A DNA stretch of 64,000 nt from Harmonia axyridis (Eukaryota > Arthropoda > Insecta > Coleoptera > Coccinellidae). The notes under the pieces are model-generated. The model made no database searches. It saw only the letters and a list, made by a program, of their open reading frames with translations, and was not told where the DNA came from. Location of the stretch: assembly GCF_914767665.1 (NCBI RefSeq), contig NC_059501.1, forward strand, positions 48,236,798 to 48,300,797. Direction: 5' to 3'. A program made the position numbers and the translations under genes. This document shows positions 57,052 to 64,000 of this stretch, one piece after another. Position 1 is the first letter of the stretch. Each line of letters starts with the position of its first letter.

Positions 57052-57895
57052 GTAGCCTCGCTACAAATATACGATAATAATAGCCATGCTACAACGATAA
57101 ACGATAATAATTGTAAAAAATGAAGAAAAACATATAATCTGTGCATCTGGAGCAAATTTAGGAAGTAATGGTTAAAGGCAAAAGGGAATTATTCATCATT
57201 GTCATTAGTTTTGTCTAAGTCGGTAGGAAAATAACCACGGGTCAGATCTAGTTTTATGTATTTGACATGGAAATTGCAAAGGTCAGTTCCGTTCAAGAAA
57301 TCTGGATTATTCATATTATCAGTTAAAATAAACAAAAAAACAATTATATATAAATATATAGCTACGAAAAAATATATGACGACACGTGTGGTGAATCTGA
57401 TACCAACGAAAAATATCAAAGACGAGACAAAAGAAAGAAAAAATTGAACAAAGATAAATCATTACTTTACAACTGAAAAGGTCGAAATGAGAGGAGCAGT
57501 TGCCAAAATGTGTAACGTTACAATTGCCCATGAGACCCTAAGACTAATTTCTAGGCGTGGTTTGGCTTATTTGGCAACAAAACTTCTACCCAAGATTTTA
57601 CATATTTAATAAAATTAAAATATACAATGATCGATCCTTTTCACTCCAAACAAATAATGAAATGAAAACTTAACTTAAATCGGATTTAAATGAGATACTC
57701 TGCTATTAGGATGGAATCTCTTTTGTAAATTATCTTCAGCCTTCTGAACACCAGTTCTTATCAGTACTCCAATCCTCATTCAACGAAGTTGATGTGATAA
57801 TCCCAGGTATTACGCAGGTATTCTTCCAGATTCAGGACCTAAGGTGGTTTAACATTCGTACTATTCCAAATTCTGTATCTCAAGGAAGTAGATAT
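57052..57895. other. No gene recognised
   Basis: AT-rich. A few ACGATAATAAT repeats lie at 57068-57110, and only chance ORFs occur. Confidence 0.4.
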
Positions 57896-57897
57896 CT

Positions 57898-58030
57898 TTC
57901 AATCCCAAGAAAGGTTTTTGTTGTTCCAATTCCACGGGAGGTTTTCTTTGTTCTAATCCCAAGGAGGTTTTCTTTGTTCCAATCTCACGGGAGGTTCTCT
58001 TTGTTCCAATCTCACGGGAGGTGCTTTGAG
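57898..58030. repeat. Minisatellite, ~32-bp unit x 4
   Basis: Repeats of the pattern TTTGTTCCAATCTCACGGGAGG, diverging toward the left end. The apparent ORF over it is repeat-driven. Confidence 0.8.
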
Positions 58031-58429
58031 AAAATGAACAACGATATCAGAATATGTAAACTGAATTTACAACTCCTTCTTGGATTTCTAACCAAGAAAT
58101 TACAAAGAAATTATTACATTTATTATCAAATAAACCTGAGAAGGAGTTTTGCTGACATTATTTGACACAAAAATATTCTACCAAACCTGAAATACGTTTC
58201 GACAAAATGGATGACTCTAAAAAAAACTACTGTTTCAAATTAAATTGATTCGTTCTGGTGAGATTATTACTTGTCGAATACTAATATTCATGTTAACACT
58301 CTTCGAGAATCCCGACACAATTCTCGCCGATAAATCAGATTCCGAGTCTCAAATTAAATTAATAATGACTGAAATCTAAATCTTAGGTACCTACGTATTC
58401 TTGCTGAAGTCTCAATAATCATTGAAAAT

Positions 58430-59345
58430 CTTTCAGAAGATTCTCTCTAGATCCGCGCATCTGCGTTCCGACCGATGGTACACGATATGATACGATTAAT
58501 TGACAAATTACCGCGTCTTCAAAAATTCCAGTATCGTAACATGGAATGAAGCGTGCAAAATTGTTGCACACACCTCTCTCCAGGTGAAAGAAAAAAAAAT
58601 TTTTTTTCTTTATGTATGGATATCTCAAAACAAAAAACTCAATGGCATGAGATCAAGCACAGCACGTCATAAGAAAACATACTCCGATTTGTCAACTGGA
58701 GCAAATGATAAAATAGTTGTAATTAGTGTGATTTATTACAAGGGAAAATTCCGCGAACGTACCATATCTTACCCAAAACCTATCTGATGCAACTAATTTA
58801 AAATATGAAATGCCAAATATTATGATCAATTCCTGAAGGCAAGTAAAGAAATATATTAATATATATAACAAATAGTCAACCAAATTTAGAAACGATCTGA
58901 GCACTAAGGAAAGAGGAAATGAGGGAAAAAGTGAAACAGACTTCAGTTGCTCAAGGCTTCTCCCTAAAAAACGAAAGAGGGATGAGTGTAAAGGAGCTCG
59001 ATGAGAACTTCTTTACACCCTAAATATTTGAACTGCTCAGAGTTGAGTGAAAAAGTGAAACAGACGTCAGTTGCTGAAGGCCTCTCTCTAAAAAACGAAA
59101 GAGGGATGAGTGTAAAGAAGCTCAATGAGAACTTCTTTACACCCTAAATATTTAAACTACTCATAGTTGAGTGAAAAGGTGAAACAGAAGTAGGTTGCTG
59201 AAAATCTTTCAGAAGATTCTCTCTAGATCCGCGAATCTGCGTTCCGACCGATGGTACACGATATGATACGATTAATTGACAAATTACCGCGTCTTCAGAA
59301 ATTCCAGTAGCGTAACATGGAATGAAGCGTGCAAAATCGTTGCAA
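58430..59345. repeat. Duplicated 140-bp block around a ~124-bp tandem array
   Basis: About 58430-58565 and 59200-59340 are direct copies (both with CTGCGTTCCGACCGATGG and AATTACCGCGTCTTC). Between them lie 2.5 tandem units of about 124 bp starting GAAAAAGTGAAACAGA at 58924, 59049 and 59172. The nested structure suggests successive unequal exchange, or a non-autonomous element with direct-repeat ends. No ORF. Confidence 0.8.
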
Positions 59346-59719
59346 AGTAGAGTTAATAAAGTAAAGATAAAAGTTTTGCTAGTTTATTCAATTATACAAT
59401 ATAACAACGTTGCACGTGAAACTGTTAAAATAACAAATTTTATGATAATATAATCCCAACATTCAGATTTCAAAGTAGCCCATTTCTTCTTTATAGAGAC
59501 ATGTATGATTCATAAGTCCAAATTTAATTTATGATTGGGTGGGAAAAATAGACAAAAAAAGTTTGTTTGTTAGTCAAGTTGTAATCCTTTTTATGGTTCC
59601 TTCCTTGTTTATTTGATAGTTGCAATACACAATTATTCGCACATTTTTCTCTGAATTTCAACATTGAAGGAAAATTTGTCATTTTGTCTTGCCGATGAAA
59701 ATATTGATAATAATAATAA

Positions 59720-60335
59720 TAATCATGGAGTTATTAGTATTAGGGTAGCGTTAGGTGAATCTCTAGCGATTCACCTATCAGGAAAGTTGAATCGACTCCT
59801 GCCCACCGCAGATTCCTGGAGCTCCCTGACCCGGGAAGCTAAAACCTGTCGAAGGGTCCCTGTCCAGGGTAACGGACGAAGCCGTGTGGAAAGCAGCTCA
59901 AGAATTCTCCCATTGTAGCTCTGCGGATCGTAGAAAGCGATCAAAGGCCGTCTCCCCCACGACACGGGGGAACCCATGAATGATGATGAATTTAAGGAAT
60001 AGGAATAAAGAGCCGCTGCTTGAGGTTCGTCAGGGCGTGTCTGGAGCCGGCGCTGAACATGACAGTATGCGGGACGTCGGTGACAGAGTGCTAAGGAGAC
60101 GGGCGTCTGTCGAACAAAATGCTGCGCCTCCACAATTTCAACATTCTAGGAGAAGAATAACACCAGTTTCTCCGACCGCTGAAGGTGCTGCGCAGGATTC
60201 CCAACCAGCACTCACCTAAGCAGGTCTACCAAGAAGACGCATGAAATGGACAAGTTCGATAAATGAAACGATCATGCGCATATATTATGAAGTGACTAAT
60301 ATGGAAGAGGATAAAATAGACTACCGTCAATAATG
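59720..60335 (+). pseudogene. R4/Dong-like non-LTR element, 5' end
   Basis: A GC-richer patch against AT-rich surroundings. From the ATG near 59980 a frame runs to TAA at 60217-60219 and continues in the same frame with RRRMKWTSSINETIMRIYY and DKIDYR, the conserved opening of RLE-type non-LTR ORFs, before a TAA at 60331. The rest is missing. It may be the 5' end of the family whose 3' ends lie at 0-4.3 kb, but no shared sequence proves it. Confidence 0.6.
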
Positions 60336-60791
60336 GAGTTTATTTCGGTAAATGAACAAAATACAGCACTGAGGTATGAAACATTATTACCTGTATGTGA
60401 TATGAAACACAATTTAAATTCTTAAATTAGTTCCATGCAAAAATTATTGGGTAAAAAAAAATTGAAAAATTTCATTCATTAATGAAATCACAAAAATAAC
60501 CAGTTACGAAGGCAGAGTTTGAAAGAAAAGATAAATGATAACTAAAGCAAACAAAACTCAGAAAAAAAACAGAAAGAGGGCGAAAGTTTTAGCACTGATT
60601 AAATTTGTTGGAGATATTATTTTATATTCACACTCGACATCCACATTATGAGGTAAGAATGCGTGTCATAAATGTCATTTTGGGGTGTAGTTTGTCTCAA
60701 TTCAATCCAAAGTCATTCTTAATCGTGTTATATAGTGTCTAAATCGGTTCCGAAATTTCTGTCACAGTTGAGGGTAGGTATTTGTCATAAT
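60336..60791. other. No gene recognised
   Basis: AT-rich sequence between two retrotransposon remnants. Nothing distinctive. Confidence 0.4.
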
Positions 60792-62190
60792 TCATGTTTT
60801 GATAGTTTTTGAATTATTATTTATCGTATTATTGATTCTTTCCCTAGTTTCACCAGTCAACCAAGATTTTATTCGTTTTTTGAACTTTCCTATGATTTTT
60901 AAATTTTTTAGGTGATCAGGGACAACATTCAAAATTTTTGGTGCTAGGTAAGTATAACTTCTTTGTCCTATACTTTTTTTGCATCTAGGTAGCAGGTATG
61001 TATGATCGTTTCCTCTGCTTATATATTCATGATGCAACGTACTGACGTGTATTTTTTTTGACATAATGTTTGTGAGAATTTTCAGAGCATATAATTGTCT
61101 AACATCTTGTACTTCAGAGATCTTGAATAACCGCTGGCTGGAGAACGTGCGTTTTTTTTTATATTATTTTCAATATCCATTTCTGGATAACCTCCAAAGG
61201 CTTTATGTGGTTGTTGTAAGCACCACCCCATCCAACTATGCCGTAGCTGATTTGAGATTCTATAAGGGCTTGGTAAAAAATCTTCAAATATTTTATGAAG
61301 TTTATATAATTACGAAGGTACCTAAACTTGAAGAGAAGGCCTCTTATCTCGTTTACAAGATTTTTCACATGTTGGTCTCATCTCAATCGACTGTCAATCG
61401 CGATTCCCAAATATTTAATATATTTCGTTTCAGCTATGCAGATCTCATTGTCAATGTTTAGGTCTCCGAAAGTTGGAAGACTTTGTTTGCTGGAACCAAA
61501 GACCATATATTTCGTCTTTTTAAAGTTCAAGGTTAGTTTATTGTTTTTGAACTATTTTATTGTTTCAGCAAACTTCGATCTCACGTTCTCCTTCAATTCT
61601 TCCCATGTATTTCCTTGGTATCGAATAACCCCATCATCAGCAAAACAAATTGCTTCTTGAGATTCCTTCATTTTTAGAAAGCTGTTTATGAATATGAGGA
61701 ATAAAATAGGTCCTAATACAGTACCCTGCGGAACTCCGTACTCTACTGTTTCCTCTTTACTCTTGGAATGCCCAATTTATACAACCTGTTTTCTGTTTAA
61801 CAAGTAGCTTTTTAGCAATTTATATATGTCTTTTAAATCCACAATTTTTCAACTTCTTGAGCAAACGAATATGGCATACAGTATCGAATGCCTTACATAG
61901 ATCGATGAAAATACACAGCGTAGGAATCTTTTCATCCAGACATTCATACAACCTACCCGTTAGTTGTCTTATCGCATCTTCTGTAGATTTCCCTTCGGTA
62001 AATCCATATTGGTTTTCATCGATAATATGATATTTCTTCAGATAATTCACTATACGTTTTTTTATGGTCTTTTCAACTATCTTTGCCAAATTAGATATCA
62101 GGGAGATGGGTATGTAGTTCGTGATCTGTGAACGGTCGACGCTTTTATATCGGGTGTCCCAAGGTGAGTGGCCTATTAGATTATTATGGA
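60792..62190 (-). pseudogene. Non-LTR reverse transcriptase (CR1/Jockey-like), decayed
   Basis: On the minus strand from right to left: SQITNYIPISLISNLAKIVE and QYGFTEGKSTEDAI, FIDLCKAFDTVCH, YGVPQGTVLGPILF, the FADD core, FGSSKQSLPTF, IKYLGIAIDSRL, SQISYGIVGWGG, and the C-terminal KSIGQRSYTYLAPKILN. At least three frame changes are required. The family differs in sequence from the copy at 43.2-43.9 kb. Confidence 0.85.
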
Positions 62191-63305
62191 AACTATTGAT
62201 GGTAAAGATTTCAAATTTTGTGGATAGATATTTGGCCATGTAAGGTACATTTTTAAAATAATTTCACATTTCCAGTGTTGCCGGATGTACGACAATTTGG
62301 CAACAACTTTGTTATTTTGAATGGGACATCAGGTATTTATATTTTTTTATGATACTCCATAAAATATTAAATCTATTCACTCCTACTTTTCCATCCCTAT
62401 CTTCAACGGTTTTTGAGTTATTAATTATTTTTCGAAATTTTAGATCAAATTGGCGTATTACGAAAATGACTCTAGTTCGCTCAATATTTGAGATTTGAGT
62501 CAGAAATTTTGCAAGTCGTTAAATATTGATCTGATCTGTGTCACTGCTTTTGAATTATGGTTGTCAATAATACAGGACGGACCAAAAAAAATCATCATTT
62601 GCCAAGTTACAAAATTGTGAAAAAGTCTATTTTTTCAAATTAGACACCTAGTATATTTTTCAATTTTTGGAATCAGTACAACACACTCTACAATTTTTCT
62701 ATTCACGTCCCTATACCTATCTCAACTGGATTCCGAGTTATATGCGTTATAAGTGTGTATCTTTCTTGAGCCATCATTTATAGAAAAACCTCGGAACAAA
62801 ACACCTGTTTGGCAATAATTGTTTATTTTGTCATTTATGGATTGAACTGATTCATTGATATATCGATCTATGAACGACATAGAGAAAATAATAATACAAA
62901 AGAAATTAACGCATTGAATCAATGTGAAATCTAATGAACGCATATAACTCGGAATCCAGCTGAGATAGGTATAGGGACGTGAATAGAAAAATTGTAGAGT
63001 GTGTTGTACTGATTCCAAAAATTGAAAAATATACTAGGTGTCTAATTTGAAAAAATAGACTTTTTTACAATTTTGTAACTTGGCAAATGATGATTTTTTT
63101 TGGTCCGTCCTGTATTATTGACAACCATAATTCAAAAGCAGTGACACAGATCAGATCAATATTTAACGACTTGCGAAATTTCTGACTCAAATCTCAAATA
63201 TTGAGCGAACTAGACTCATTTTCGTAATACGCCAATTTGATCTAAAATTTCGAAAAATAATTAATAACTCAAAAACCGTTGAAGATAGGGATGGAAAAGT
63301 GAGAG
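62150..63305. mobile_element. Palindromic element with ~350-bp arms
   Basis: 62388-62735 and 62938-63302 are near-perfect inverted copies around a 200-bp loop. The left side extends to a GGGTGTCCCAAGGTGAGTGG terminus near 62149 that has no right-hand partner, so the right end is truncated. Non-coding. Confidence 0.8.
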
Positions 63306-63892
63306 TGTTTCTGTCGTGAAAGTGTATATTTTAGATATTCAAAAAACACATGGAAACTTTTGAATGTCATGTGACTAACTTGGCTCTTTTTCCAGTAATA
63401 AAGCCAATTGTGAATTATGTATAAGGAGTTTTTCCATCTGTTCAATACTGTTTCATAGTAGCACAACTTTTACTCCAATCCAAGACTGAATTGATGAATG
63501 AAGCTTCTGTTCTCTTTTGTAGTTCCATCTTCTGTCGCAATAGATTCAAATTCTCACGAATGAGAATGGAGTTTTATAGTTTGTGGAAAATAAAGGAAAT
63601 CCTGAAATAAAGTAATATTCATCCAATTCAATCAAGAATACAAACTCTTCAAACGAACCTCAACTGAGGAAAATGCATTCGACGATATCAATATTCCTGT
63701 ACGCATGTACGCCTGACGTGTTATTCGGTCGGTCCTCTAAAAATTGGAAATTCTTGTATAAAAATTCGCCAAGAAATTATAAACTGCAATTTGTTGTTAT
63801 TTGCCACTGTGCAGTGATCGATCTGAGTGTGATTCGGCGGTTTGTTCTGAATAAATAACTATACTTGGTGTTTGTTTTGTTTGTAAACAAAT
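63306..63892. other. No gene; possible leader of the terminal ORF
   Basis: No recognised gene. AATAAATAACTATAC and a GTGCAGTGATCGATC-type stretch near 63807-63865 could belong to a retrotransposon LTR or leader, but this is weak. Confidence 0.35.
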
Positions 63893-64000
63893 ATGGCGAG
63901 CAACGATTATAACTTGTTGTTGTTGAAGTCGGAACATATTAATCAGGCGATTTCTGATTTCAATGTTCGTCTGGACGAGGCGATAAAAATGAATAAATCG
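63893..64000 (+). CDS. Start of an ORF cut by the window edge
   Basis: ATGGCGAGC in a good context (AAAT before ATGG), open for 36 codons to the last base, with a Leu-rich, helical start (NLLLLKSEHINQAI ... LDEAI). It resembles the N-terminus of BEL/Pao Gag proteins in style, but too little is present to assign it. Confidence 0.4.
   Translation, partial: MASNDYNLLLLKSEHINQAISDFNVRLDEAIKMNKS

Noticed and set aside
57794..58165. A 123-codon ORF as a small secreted or repeat protein
   Set aside because: The repetitive part is a minisatellite and the rest has no recognisable features.
59771..60133. Minus-strand ORF of 120 codons
   Set aside because: A shadow of the GC-rich R4/Dong-like 5' region; the plus strand holds the recognisable motif.

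Overview
This is a repeat-dominated stretch of an AT-rich eukaryotic genome, almost certainly an insect. A beetle would fit, but nothing here fixes the order. The evidence is GT-AG introns, an errantivirus-like LTR element with a baculovirus-F-type envelope, BEL/Pao, CR1/Jockey-like and R4/Dong-like retrotransposons, tRNA-derived SINEs, and many short TA-flanked elements with TIRs. I see one convincing multi-exon host-type gene. Nearly everything else is mobile DNA, often nested.

Layout. 0-4.4 kb: three copies of a non-LTR element with a restriction-like endonuclease (R4/Dong-like), all ending in poly(A) and (TA)n; two lie head to head. 4.4-13.3 kb (minus strand): a very young errantivirus-like element with 432-bp LTRs differing at about one base, an ATAT target duplication, and gag, pol and env. 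Its pol carries an OARD1/TARG1-type ADP-ribose macrodomain, plus a second degenerate copy, in front of the integrase. 13.3-19.2 kb: dispersed non-coding repeats, MITEs, a SINE with perfect target duplications, and an 826-bp direct duplication. Much of 13.3-17.0 kb recurs inverted at 32.0-34.3 kb.

19.8-29.2 kb (plus strand): a gene of eight coding exons, all joined in phase 1 (1113 codons). It encodes an N-terminal domain, three tandem 70-residue exons, two zinc fingers, a tyrosine-recombinase-like (Crypton-type) domain and a C-terminal SANT/Myb-like segment. SINE, hAT and TA-flanked MITEs sit in its introns. 29.2-38 kb is mostly unannotatable.

38.35-43.15 kb: a complete foldback (MULE/NOF-like) transposon with a perfect 9-bp target duplication. 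Its arms are arrays of a 142-bp unit (11 left, about 4 right). Inside is a fragment of a transposase C-terminus fused to a Ulp1/SENP cysteine protease with an intact-looking catalytic set, followed by a frameshifted PHD finger. It is inserted in a CR1/Jockey-like reverse transcriptase.

43.9-49.3 kb: a BEL/Pao fragment, a 250-bp palindrome, and a CR1-like retrotransposon whose ORF1 is split by a 1.55-kb palindromic element with a TA duplication. 49.56-57.05 kb (minus strand): a BEL/Pao element with paired 356-bp LTRs, frameshifted, and interrupted by a 1.07-kb non-LTR insertion. 57-64 kb: minisatellites, the 5' end of an R4/Dong-like element, a decayed non-LTR reverse transcriptase, another palindrome, and the start of an ORF running off the window.
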